Shown here piece by piece: positions 24,734 through 32,557 of a stretch of DNA of 64,000 nucleotides (positions within the stretch are counted from its first letter, which is position 1; each line of letters begins with the position of its first letter). Below the pieces are notes generated by a model. The model had not been told where the DNA came from. It ran no database searches and saw only the letters and a list, made by a program, of their open reading frames with translations. Source of the stretch: Roseibium sp. TrichSKD4 (GTDB lineage Bacteria; Pseudomonadota; Alphaproteobacteria; Rhizobiales; Stappiaceae); NCBI RefSeq assembly GCF_000148725.1, contig NZ_GL476304.1:212527-276526 (forward strand). Reading direction: 5' to 3'. The position numbers were made by a program, and so were the translations under genes.

Positions 24734-25504
24734 ATGGCTGAGAACAGCAACATCGAATGGTGCCACCACACTTATAATCCATGGATTGGTTGTTCCAAGG
24801 TCAGTCCCGCCTGTGACCACTGCTATGCGGAGACCCAGAACAACCACCGAAAATGGGCGGAAGGCTGGGGACCGCATGCCGCGCGGAAGCGGACGAAGAC
24901 CCGATCCAACCTGCAGAAATGGGACAAGAAGGCGAATGAACTTGGTGTTCGGTACCGGGTCTTCTGTGCCAGCCTTGCGGACATTGGTGACAACCACAGA
25001 TCAATTGATCCGATTTGGCGCCGTCAACTGGTTGGGGATATTCGACAGTACACCAATCTGGATATCCTGCTGCTAACCAAGCGCCCTCAGAACATCCCGA
25101 CCCTGTACCCGGACCTTATGGAGGATTGGCCTTCGAATGCTTGGATCGGGACAACGGTTGAGAACCAGGTGGAAGCGGATCGGCGGATACCTCGTTTGTT
25201 GAAGCTTCCAGCACCCGTGCGTTTTGCGTCGGTTGAGCCCCTGCTTGGCCCTGTAGATTTAACTTCGCTTCCCTATGGGATGCCGATTGGCAATGCGCCA
25301 AGCTATCAGGACGCTTTGCGCGGCAAGATCTGGATGCAAGAGGGTTCTGTGACCTGGCCGACAGACAGCCGCGCTACGGTGAATGGCCGTACCTATGTTG
25401 ACCCGCAAGCCTGGCTCACATGGGTCCTTGCCCTAATCGCCGGCCACAAGATCACACGTCTCGACGAGCTCCTCCCATGGCGTTACGCTACTGAAGCAGC
25501 GTAA
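24734..25504 (+). pseudogene. Phage Gp37/Gp68 (DUF5131) protein, 5' part fused to IS66 scar
   Basis: Starts at ATG 24734. The first ~170 residues are a typical Gp37/Gp68 protein: [20 protein letters not shown] and CDHCYAE (three Cys suggesting an Fe-S site), [34 protein letters not shown] and [15 protein letters not shown]. The frame then leaves the family and ends in an IS66 transposase C-terminus. The normal second half (LDWVIVGGETG...) is found 4 kb away at 29359-29946. The gene is therefore interrupted and probably inactive, although a fusion could be made. Confidence 0.85.
25376..25504 (+). mobile_element. IS66-family transposase remnant (C-terminus)
   Basis: The last ~40 codons of the fused frame read [20 protein letters not shown] then [11 protein letters not shown], the distinctive end of IS66-type (TnpC) transposases. 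No other IS66 part is visible. It marks the left edge of the inserted metabolic cassette. Confidence 0.75.
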
Positions 25505-25549
25505 CAGCCACCGCCTAAACGAAACAGGGCGGGATAAGCGGACGGGCAC

Positions 25550-25747
25550 GTGACAAGTTCACTATGGTTTCTTTTAGCGGGAGTATCTGTGCTGAGCCTA
25601 GCAGTAGTTGATGTCGTATGGATTGCCCTAGCTTCACGCGCTCGCGCTCTTCTAAAAACGCTTCGTGCGATGCGGATCGTTAATCGGTGTGGAGCTGTGT
25701 TTCTTGCCGGAGCTGCCGGAGCAATCGCCCTACGCAACCAAGGCTGA
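25550..25747 (+). pseudogene. LysE-family exporter, C-terminal fragment
   Basis: Sixty-five codons: a membrane helix (WFLLAGVSVLSLAVVDVVWI), a basic loop, then RIVNRCGAVFLAGAAGAIAL. This is the end pattern of LysE/RhtB amino-acid exporters (WxxLAxRARxLL...R..NRxxGxxLxxxGxxLA). The N-terminal ~140 residues are missing, cut at the IS66 scar. It probably once belonged to the amino-acid cassette to its right. Confidence 0.6.
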
Positions 25748-25766
25748 AGATGCTTACCTTTTAAGG

Positions 25767-26258
25767 TCAGAGATCGAAGCGGCCATGCTCGGTATTTTTC
25801 TTCAGCAAGCCAGCAGGGAACACACGACCGTTCATAGCCCCCCAAACGCCAGGTTCTAAAAGCTGTGCGGCTATAACCGCGCTGCCGAGATTGAAGCCTC
25901 CGTCTGACGCTGAGAGGGAAAACGGTCGCATTGCACCCGTGAGGACAACAGTTTTGCCTGGAAGTTGGCCTTCCAGAAACCGAGCTGTCACATCCATTGT
26001 CCCTGTTCCATGCGTGATGACCAAAGCGTCTTCAGCACTGCTGGCGGCGGCTTGAAGGATGGCTTGTCGATCTGCATCGTCGAAATAAAGGCTGTCCTTC
26101 ATCAATAGAACTTCAACAACCGGAAAGTAGCAGCGACCAAGTTCCAGAATCTGAGAAAGGTGACTTTCGCCGTTGCTATCAAAGCTCAAAGCCTCGGTTT
26201 GCATGTTATGAACTTTGTCGATTGTGCCACCTGTGGCGATGATCCGAAGGTCTTTCAT
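25767..26258 (-). CDS. Short asparaginase-domain protein
   Basis: A 163-residue protein equal to the N-terminal domain of type I/II asparaginases. IIATGGTID at residues 6-14 holds the nucleophile-type Thr. The second motif is HGTGTM where HGTDTM is usual, so the substrate-binding Asp is Gly. VVLTGAMRPF and FNLGSAVIAAQLLEPGVWGA follow. Short single-domain forms of this length exist in Proteobacteria, so it is probably not truncated. Amidohydrolase activity on Asn or D-amino-acid amides is uncertain. It overlaps the next gene by 4 nt in a leftward three-gene operon. Confidence 0.75.
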   Translation of the reverse strand: MKDLRIIATGGTIDKVHNMQTEALSFDSNGESHLSQILELGRCYFPVVEVLLMKDSLYFDDADRQAILQAAASSAEDALVITHGTGTMDVTARFLEGQLPGKTVVLTGAMRPFSLSASDGGFNLGSAVIAAQLLEPGVWGAMNGRVFPAGLLKKNTEHGRFDL

Positions 26259-27172
26259 TTAGCGTCCACCAGATCAAGGATGGTTTGCGCCACATAAAGG
26301 TCTTGGACAGATAGCCCGGAACTGTCGAACACGGTTATGTCTTCGGGTGTCGTTCGTCCGTTCGTTTTGCCCGACAGAACCTCGCCAATCGCCGTAAGCT
26401 CTGTAGAATCTAGCGCATTTTGAAACTCACCGATCTGTCTGGATTGCGCGGGCAGATCGCAGAACAGATGGGCACGCTGAAAGAGTTCTGGCGGTAATTC
26501 TTGTTTCCCTGTCGAATCTGATCCCATGGACGCAACGTGCGTACCTGGCTGCACCCATGCAGCGTCGAACAATGGCGCATTTGCTGGCGTCACGGTGACG
26601 ATCATATCTGCTGCGTGGCACGCCTCTTCGGCCTCCATCAATTCAGCGAGAATGCCTTCTTCATTGAGTGCAGAGACGAACTGAGCGCCTTTGTCTGGAT
26701 TTCTGGTCACCACCAACACTCGCTTTAGATCGCGGATACGTGCGAGCGCTCTGACCTCGTATTCGGCCTGATGACCTGCCCCAAACACGGCGAGCGTTTG
26801 AGCACCTGCCCGTGCAAGAACATCGGCTGCGACAGCATTGGCCGCGGCTGTTCGGTAAGCGTTGAGCTTTCCCGCCTCCACCGCAGCTCCTATGCGCCCG
26901 CAACTCTGATCAAACAACAAAATGATCGAGTTGTGACGCGGCACGCCAAGCGCATCATTGCCAGGCCAGTAGGAACCGACTTTGAGGCCTGCCAATTCAG
27001 CGACGGCAGAGGACTTGATAGCATAGCTATTGGTGGGTTCGCTCCCATGCGCCAGAACCACGGGAAATATCGTGGCACTTTCGCTTGCAGCGATAAGAGC
27101 TGATTTAACAGCCTTGTACGCTATTTCATGGGACGTAAGCTTGGCTGAGACTTCTTCGGGGATGTAACGCAT
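26255..27172 (-). CDS. Ornithine cyclodeaminase / mu-crystallin family reductase
   Basis: A 305-residue NAD(P)-binding protein from ATG 27172 (good GGAG site upstream; the frame extends to 27190). The N-terminal domain has LKVGSYWPGNDALG and a catalytic-type region; the Rossmann motif is LAVFGAGHQAEYEVRAL near residue 125; the ending is GRTTPEDITVFDSSGLSVQD. Family members include ornithine cyclodeaminase, pyrroline-2-carboxylate reductase and iminosuccinate reductase (BhcD). Beside a D-threonine-aldolase-like enzyme the last is attractive, but BhcA and BhcB are not here, so the substrate is open. Confidence 0.82.
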   Translation of the reverse strand: MRYIPEEVSAKLTSHEIAYKAVKSALIAASESATIFPVVLAHGSEPTNSYAIKSSAVAELAGLKVGSYWPGNDALGVPRHNSIILLFDQSCGRIGAAVEAGKLNAYRTAAANAVAADVLARAGAQTLAVFGAGHQAEYEVRALARIRDLKRVLVVTRNPDKGAQFVSALNEEGILAELMEAEEACHAADMIVTVTPANAPLFDAAWVQPGTHVASMGSDSTGKQELPPELFQRAHLFCDLPAQSRQIGEFQNALDSTELTAIGEVLSGKTNGRTTPEDITVFDSSGLSVQDLYVAQTILDLVDAK

Positions 27173-27183
27173 GGATATTTCTC

Positions 27184-28332
27184 CTACCAACCACCAAACC
27201 GTGGCCAGGCATGCAAGCCGGCCTCTTGATCTGCGGGAATGACATTGTATTGAGTGAATTGAGCGGCCATGGCACAGGCATGGTTGGGCAAGATGCGAAG
27301 ACGAGTGCCTAACGGAAGGGCTTGAAGCTGACCTTTACTACCTGGCCTGAGCGCAATGATCCCGTGTTCCTGATTTGCTTTGATGACAATAAGGTCTGGG
27401 ATCACCTGCCCGGCTTCGTCACAGACAACGCCGTAACCCTGGTCGAGACGTTGATTTGATGTGCCACGATCTTGCGATAACGCCATCCAACCCGCATCGA
27501 CAATGATCCATCCCTTCTCTCGTTGGTGGCCGATAACGGTTGTCAGAACGGAAAGAGCGATGTTGTCAAGATCGCAAACACCAATGCCAGCTTGAACTAG
27601 GTCGAAGAACGCATAGACACCTGCGCGGACTTCAGTCACACCGTCCAGGTTACGGGCAGAATGTGCTGTTGGCGTTGATCCGATGCTGACAACAGGGCTA
27701 GGCATGCCTGCATCCCGCAACGCTTTAGCGGATTGAACAGCAGCATCACGTTCCCGGTCGGCAAACATCTTATGACCGTGACGGCCTTCGATTTCATAGC
27801 TTTCACCTGCGTGCGTAAGAACACCGCGAAGCTCTGCAGCCCCTTCATCCAAAACGCGACCGATCTCAAGCAAGATTGGATCGCCGGGTGCAACACCGCT
27901 GCGGTGCCCGTCACAATCCAACTCAATAAGGGCTGGAATAGCCAAGCCGAGGCGAGCGGAAGCATCTGCAACGGCTTGGGCTTGAGCAACACTATCGAGA
28001 ATGACAGCAAGATCGCAGCCCTTTGACCGAATGTCCGCCACTCGGTCGAGCTTCTGAGGCGTGATCCCTACGGCATAGATCACGTCCTTGATCCCCGCTC
28101 CTGCAAAAACTTCTGCTTCTATGAGAGTGGAAACTGTGGCCGGACCAGTACCATCCGTCAGTAAACGGCGCGCAACCTCTATAGATTTAACTGTTTTAAG
28201 ATGGGGGCGCAAAGAAACGCCCAGACTGTCTACTTGGCTCGCAAGACGTCGGATATTCCGCATCATCTTGGCTTCATCAAGAATGAGTGCAGGCGTCTGC
28301 AAATTTTTGAGTTGGAATTCTTCGAATGACAT
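27184..28332 (-). CDS. D-threonine aldolase / DSD1-like PLP enzyme
   Basis: A 382-residue alanine-racemase-fold enzyme. The PLP lysine is in LRPHLKTVKSIEVA near residue 45; ELDCDGHRSGV and LTHAGESYE follow; SIGSTPTAHSA binds the phosphate; RAGVYAFFDL and the C-terminal metal site LPNHACAMAAQF (HxC) complete the D-threonine aldolase/D-serine dehydratase signature. Known members act on D-threonine, D-serine, D-threo-3-hydroxyaspartate or beta-hydroxyaspartate (BhcC). It overlaps or closely abuts the ornithine-cyclodeaminase-like gene and is first in the leftward operon, divergent from the LysR gene. Confidence 0.88.
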   Translation of the reverse strand: MSFEEFQLKNLQTPALILDEAKMMRNIRRLASQVDSLGVSLRPHLKTVKSIEVARRLLTDGTGPATVSTLIEAEVFAGAGIKDVIYAVGITPQKLDRVADIRSKGCDLAVILDSVAQAQAVADASARLGLAIPALIELDCDGHRSGVAPGDPILLEIGRVLDEGAAELRGVLTHAGESYEIEGRHGHKMFADRERDAAVQSAKALRDAGMPSPVVSIGSTPTAHSARNLDGVTEVRAGVYAFFDLVQAGIGVCDLDNIALSVLTTVIGHQREKGWIIVDAGWMALSQDRGTSNQRLDQGYGVVCDEAGQVIPDLIVIKANQEHGIIALRPGSKGQLQALPLGTRLRILPNHACAMAAQFTQYNVIPADQEAGLHAWPRFGGW

Positions 28333-28422
28333 TGCAGCTCCTGCACGTAATATTAGACTTTTAGCAGTTTTCTAAGTCAGTTTCTATTAACACTAACTGC
28401 ATTTTGAATTAAGTTGGCCTTA

Positions 28423-29322
28423 ATGCTGGAAACACCTGATCTGAAATTTTTCACGACATTGGCTGCGGCGGCGTCATTAGCTGCGGCAGCACGTGAATTA
28501 GGAGTTACACCGTCTGCGGTGTCTCAACGCCTGGCTCAAATTGAAGCGCGGCTTGGGCTTCGTTTGATTGAGAGAGGTCGTGGGCCACTTGTATTGACCG
28601 CTGATGGTGACAGGCTCGCCCGCCGAGCTAAGATGGTTCTTACCGATCTCTCACGACTTAACGATGAGCTTGTTGCTTCACGCGGGGACGTGGCAGGTCC
28701 GCTTCGTATCATCGCGCCCTTTGGTTTTGGCCGCATCCACATTGCGCCAATCATCGGAAAGTTCGCTCAAGAGTATCCAGAAATAACGCCAGACCTAGTA
28801 TTGAGCGATGACCCTTACGGTGCGGCAGCGTCGGACAATTGGGATATCATCATACATATCGGCCAACTTGCTGATTCAACCTTGGTTCAGCGGAAGCTGG
28901 CGTCAAATAAACGCTTCCTTTGCGCTTCGCCGGACTATCTCAGAGCGCACGGAGAACCCGCTCACCCTGATGAGCTTCATAAGCACGCTTGCGGTGTTAT
29001 TCGCGAAGATCAAGCCGATGTAACAATGTGGGGTTTTACAGACCCAGAAGGCTCTCGACATTCAATCCGTATCCGCCCAGCCTTCACGAGTAATGATGGT
29101 GAAGTGGTCAAGGCCTGGGCATGTCAGGGTTTAGGAATTGTGATGCGTTCTGAATGGAATGTAGCCGCTGAGTTGAGGGACGGCAGATTGCGGCAAGCTC
29201 TTAAGAAGTTTGCCCTTCCTGATGCTGATATTGTCATGCTTCTTAGTCCAAAGACGCTCAGAACTGAGCGTATTAAACGCTTGGTGGAAAGGCTCGTTGA
29301 AGGGGTACCTCAAAAGATCTGA
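28423..29322 (+). CDS. LysR-type regulator of the cassette
   Basis: A 299-residue LysR regulator starting at ATG 28423 (TTG 28414 is a poorer choice). The winged HTH is at residues 5-60 (FTTLAAAASLAAAARELGVT, SAVSQRLAQIEARLGLRLIE), followed by the effector domain (PLRIIAPFGFGRIHIAPI ... GIVMRSEW). It is divergent from the PLP-enzyme operon across a 90-nt gap, the usual arrangement for control of the neighbouring catabolic genes. The effector is unknown but probably the cassette's amino-acid substrate. Confidence 0.9.
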   Translation: MLETPDLKFFTTLAAAASLAAAARELGVTPSAVSQRLAQIEARLGLRLIERGRGPLVLTADGDRLARRAKMVLTDLSRLNDELVASRGDVAGPLRIIAPFGFGRIHIAPIIGKFAQEYPEITPDLVLSDDPYGAAASDNWDIIIHIGQLADSTLVQRKLASNKRFLCASPDYLRAHGEPAHPDELHKHACGVIREDQADVTMWGFTDPEGSRHSIRIRPAFTSNDGEVVKAWACQGLGIVMRSEWNVAAELRDGRLRQALKKFALPDADIVMLLSPKTLRTERIKRLVERLVEGVPQKI

Positions 29323-29358
29323 TAGTTTTCTATCGCCGGATTGCAGCTCTGTTGAGAG

Positions 29359-29946
29359 ATGCGGGTTCCGGCACAGGTTCGTTTTGTGTCGGTTGAGCCA
29401 CTGCTCAGCCCTGTCAATCTGATCTCGAATTTTGGAGGCACTCTGTGGATGGGTGGTCAACGCGGCTGTGTTGGCAATAATCAACACAATGGTAGAGTTG
29501 GAGATGTAGTCCACGGTCTTGTGCACGCGACTGATCCGAGGATGCCTCATCATCACCATGATGACAGATGTAAACCAGGGTTGGATTGGGTCATAGTCGG
29601 CGGCGAAACCGGCAAAGGTGCCAGACCGATGCACCCTGGCTGGGTCCGGTCAATCCGGGACCAATGCGCCGCCGCTGGTGTTCCGTTTTTCTTCAAACAA
29701 TGGTGCGATTGGCTACCGTGGGAACCGGAATATGGTCCCTGCTGGAAATCGCAAAACGGCAAGTCCGAAGACCGACACGTCTTATTCCCCTCCGACATAG
29801 ATAACGATCCCAAATGGAACGATGGCCTTTCATTCATCAATGAAGGACTGGACCACGCTGCGTTTCAGAAGGTCGGAAAGAAGACGGCCGGCAGAATGCT
29901 CGATGGTGTCATTCATGACGGCTATCCGCTGTCGTTCGCAGCGTAG
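29359..29946 (+). pseudogene. Phage Gp37/Gp68 (DUF5131) protein, 3' part
   Basis: About 195 codons with VRFVSVEPLLSPVNL at the start, then LDWVIVGGETGKGARPMHPG, RSIRDQCAAAGVPFFFKQW and KKTAGRMLDGVIHDGYP: the C-terminal half of a Gp37/Gp68 protein. It begins within the same motif at which the 5' half (24734-25504) leaves the family. The ~60-nt overlap differs at many positions, so the halves come from two related copies or have diverged. A His-rich insert (MPHHHHDD) sits before the conserved core. Confidence 0.8.
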
Positions 29947-30163
29947 TCAGAAAGGTTCGATAGATGCCGCGCGACCCGCAACAGTAGAGGCCCGATAGAT
30001 GATTTCTACGAAGGTAAATCGAAATTCTTCATATTCAGTAACATCTTACAACTTGCATTAAATGCGCTCCAAAATACGAGAACAAAGAGAACACAGAGAT
30101 AGAACAGGTGGCCTAGACATGCACGAAGTTACGATAATCAAAAGTCAGATCGAAGCCTAACCA

Positions 30164-30559
30164 ATGACCGAGATCATCATCCATCACGGCGCCAGTGAAG
30201 CCCTGCAGAAGCTTTCCGTTCTGGAAGCAGCAGGTAACGGCGAAATGCTGTCCTCAGAACAAGAACAGCTGTTGCTCAAGATGATGGATGACTACCGACC
30301 TCTGATCCGGCTGAGCAATCTGGAACCTGTCAGACGATCAGACATCATCGAAATGATCGAGGTCTTGAGGCAGGAAGCCCGATTCATGGTTGGGAGCAGG
30401 CAACGCCGCGCCATCATCGCATTGAACAAGGTCAGAGCCAGAGGCTTTGACCGGATCGACTTAAACCGATTTCGAGAAGATCAAAACGCCGAGGAATGGG
30501 AAGAAAACGCAAGCCCGGAACTTGACGAAGAAACGATACACCAAGCGTTGACAGGATAG
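30164..30559 (+). CDS. Phage hypothetical protein
   Basis: A 131-residue, mostly helical acidic protein (MTEIIIHHGASEALQKLSVL...). No family recognised. It lies just before the excisionase-like gene (6-nt gap) in the integration module. The 217 nt before it hold nothing supportable. Confidence 0.55.
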   Translation: MTEIIIHHGASEALQKLSVLEAAGNGEMLSSEQEQLLLKMMDDYRPLIRLSNLEPVRRSDIIEMIEVLRQEARFMVGSRQRRAIIALNKVRARGFDRIDLNRFREDQNAEEWEENASPELDEETIHQALTG

Positions 30560-30565
30560 GAACCA

Positions 30566-30805
30566 GTGTCACCTCGCCCGATTCTCGTAAACCAGAAGGA
30601 AGCAGCGGCCATGCTCGGCATGTGCGTAAAAACCTTCGTGCGTTTACGGAACCGGGATTTCCGACTTATGCCCGCTGTTATCCCATAAACCGATATGGAG
30701 CGATATTTGGTCTCAGACCTTGAGGCTTGGGCACAATCAGTAAAATATCCGGCGAGCCAAGATAATGGCGCCGGAGGCATGTGGGATGACGAAAGTGCGG
30801 CTTAA
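30566..30805 (+). pseudogene. AlpA/excisionase-type HTH gene with in-frame stop
   Basis: An 80-codon frame from GTG 30566. VNQKEAAAMLGMCVKTFVRL is the winged-helix start of excisionase/AlpA proteins. TAA at 30686-30688 interrupts it, and in the same frame TDMERYLVSDLEAWAQSV follows, the usual closing helix. It overlaps the integrase start by 20 nt. A nonsense mutation is the simplest reading, which would leave the prophage without its directionality factor. Confidence 0.65.
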
Positions 30806-31856
30806 GGGGCTATCGATATATCAACGCCGCGGCAAGTGGTATGTATATTACCGCGCCAATCGGCATGCATTGGTGCAAGGCTTTGACGGCACGAGGGAAG
30901 AGCTGGACAAGCATTTGGCCTCCCCGGCTATCCTGAAACTGTATTCCGAAATTGCGGACCGTCCAAAGAACAAAGGATTTGGCACCCTTGGCGGTTTGTT
31001 TGAGTTCTACAAAACCAAAGAACGCTGGAAGAAGCTCGCACCGAGGACGAAAGCCGATTATCAGAAAGTGATTGATTGGCTGGAAGAGCGAAACCGCTTG
31101 AAGACACCAGTCATTGTCATTCGTCCGGCGGATATCGCCATGACACGTGACAAGGCCGCACAAGACAAATTTCCGAAGTTCTCGAATGAAACCCTGGCAC
31201 TCCTATCCGCCGCGTTCTCAACCGGTGTCGAATATGGATATGCCGGACTGAAGACGAATTCGGTTCTTGGGATAAGACGCCTGCACAAAAACTCAAAGGC
31301 TGCGAACCGCAGATGGACGATTGAGGAGTGGAACCGGGTCTGGTCAGTAACACCAGATCATTTGAAGATGGTTCTAGGGCTCGCGCGGTGGACAGGTGCC
31401 CGAGGTCAAGACATCGCCGTGTTGCGATGGGACCACCTCGAACGACAAGGCGAGACGTACACTTTCCTTGAGTACATCGCCAAGAAAAATCAGGCGGAGT
31501 GTGTTGTCGAAATCCCTGCCAGCCTGAACGCGCTTCTACAGTCAGAAACGCGCTTGACTCTGACAATCTGCAAGAACTCGAAGGGACGCCCCTATCCATC
31601 GGAAAACGCGATGCGAAAGGTTTGGCAGGAGTTCAAAGCAAGTGCTGAGTTCAAAGAAGCTTGCCCCAGCGGCCAAGATCTGACTTTGCATGGCTTGCGG
31701 GTGACCTATGCCAGTGAACTTCGAGAGAAGGACTTCACAGACGAAGAGATCGCGCGAGCGATTGGTGATAAATCCACAGCTATGGGCAAGCACTATGGGC
31801 GGGGTGCAGATGCGCGGAAATTTGCGCGGAAAGTCAGGGAAGCTATGGACCGCTGA
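30786..31856 (+). CDS. Prophage tyrosine integrase
   Basis: A 356-residue integrase from ATG 30786 (GGAGG-type site upstream; the frame extends to 30765). An N-terminal arm-binding region (KGLSIYQRRGKWYVYYRANR) is followed by a core-binding domain and the catalytic domain. Catalytic residues: Arg in ARWTGARGQDIAVLRW near 207, HGLRVTYASELR (HxxR), and Tyr in GKHYGRGAD. Intact. It lies on the 5' side of tRNA-Cys and reads toward it, the reverse of the usual tRNA-3'-end layout, so its target may not be this tRNA. Confidence 0.9.
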   Translation: MTKVRLKGLSIYQRRGKWYVYYRANRHALVQGFDGTREELDKHLASPAILKLYSEIADRPKNKGFGTLGGLFEFYKTKERWKKLAPRTKADYQKVIDWLEERNRLKTPVIVIRPADIAMTRDKAAQDKFPKFSNETLALLSAAFSTGVEYGYAGLKTNSVLGIRRLHKNSKAANRRWTIEEWNRVWSVTPDHLKMVLGLARWTGARGQDIAVLRWDHLERQGETYTFLEYIAKKNQAECVVEIPASLNALLQSETRLTLTICKNSKGRPYPSENAMRKVWQEFKASAEFKEACPSGQDLTLHGLRVTYASELREKDFTDEEIARAIGDKSTAMGKHYGRGADARKFARKVREAMDR

Positions 31857-31861
31857 GAACG

Positions 31862-31913
31862 TCAGATGAACAGAATTTGCCTAACACATCGGATCAAATT
31901 GCCTAACATCTGA
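31862..31913. repeat. Paired direct and inverted repeats after the integrase
   Basis: Two copies of ttgcctaaca (31877-31886 and 31899-31908) lie 22 bp apart, about two helical turns. They are enclosed by tcagatg and its inverse catctga (31862-31868, 31907-31913). Such spacing suits integrase arm-type or Xis binding sites. This is inference. Confidence 0.4.
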
Positions 31914-31972
31914 AATCTGCTCTTGACCAAATCTGCCAAGTCGTTGATAAGCCTGATCTCACACCACATCGG

Positions 31973-32046
31973 GGCCCTGTGGCGGAGTGGTGACGCAGCG
32001 GATTGCAAATCCGTGTACACCGGTTCGATTCCGGTCGGGGCCTCCA
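31973..32046 (+). tRNA. tRNA-Cys (anticodon GCA)
   Basis: A 74-nt tRNA with encoded CCA. The acceptor is ggccctg/cggggcc with one G-U pair, the anticodon arm is ggattgcaaatcc, and the T-arm is accggttcgattccggt. It marks the right edge of the accessory region. Confidence 0.94.
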
Positions 32047-32057
32047 TCTTCTTCCAT

Positions 32058-32327
32058 TCAGTTCTTGTTCTCACGCTTTTGTCCCTGCCCTTTGGACAGG
32101 CTGGCATGCGAGCGCGCATGGAAGAAGGTTCGGTCGCCCGTCATGACCAAAGCAAACTCATCAATCTCCCCAATCACAGCGTCAGTTGCCCGTGCAAGGC
32201 CTGATTTGGGCCGCATCGTTCGTCGAGCCTCGACAAGAATCGCCCGCGCTTCCCGCAGCTTTGCCATGACTTGCTCTTGATCGAAATCCAGCGGTGTTCG
32301 CGTTCGTCGTGGTGCGGTCATGGACAT
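32058..32327 (-). CDS. Hypothetical alphaproteobacterial protein
   Basis: An 89-residue protein from ATG 32327 (or 32321). It begins MSMTAPRRTRTPLDFDQEQV, followed by a basic helix (LREARAILVEARRTMRPKSG) and ARATDAVIGEIDEFALVM. No function known. It is convergent with tRNA-Cys and divergent from cobC. Confidence 0.5.
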   Translation of the reverse strand: MSMTAPRRTRTPLDFDQEQVMAKLREARAILVEARRTMRPKSGLARATDAVIGEIDEFALVMTGDRTFFHARSHASLSKGQGQKRENKN

Positions 32328-32557
32328 AAGGCTCCAGCACAGGTGATATGTTCTTATTTTGTTCTTTTTGAAGTTAGCATGATGAACTGTCAAGGCAAAC
32401 GATGGTCGAGTTCTGACACTTGCCCAGCGCGGCAAACAAATTCGTCGCCTTCGTAAAAACCCTTGCCGCACATAGCCCACCCCGGATACGCATTTTCCAT
32501 TAGGACACAAAACGCGGGTGATGTGCGCGCATGTTTGGATTGAAAACGGGGAAACAA

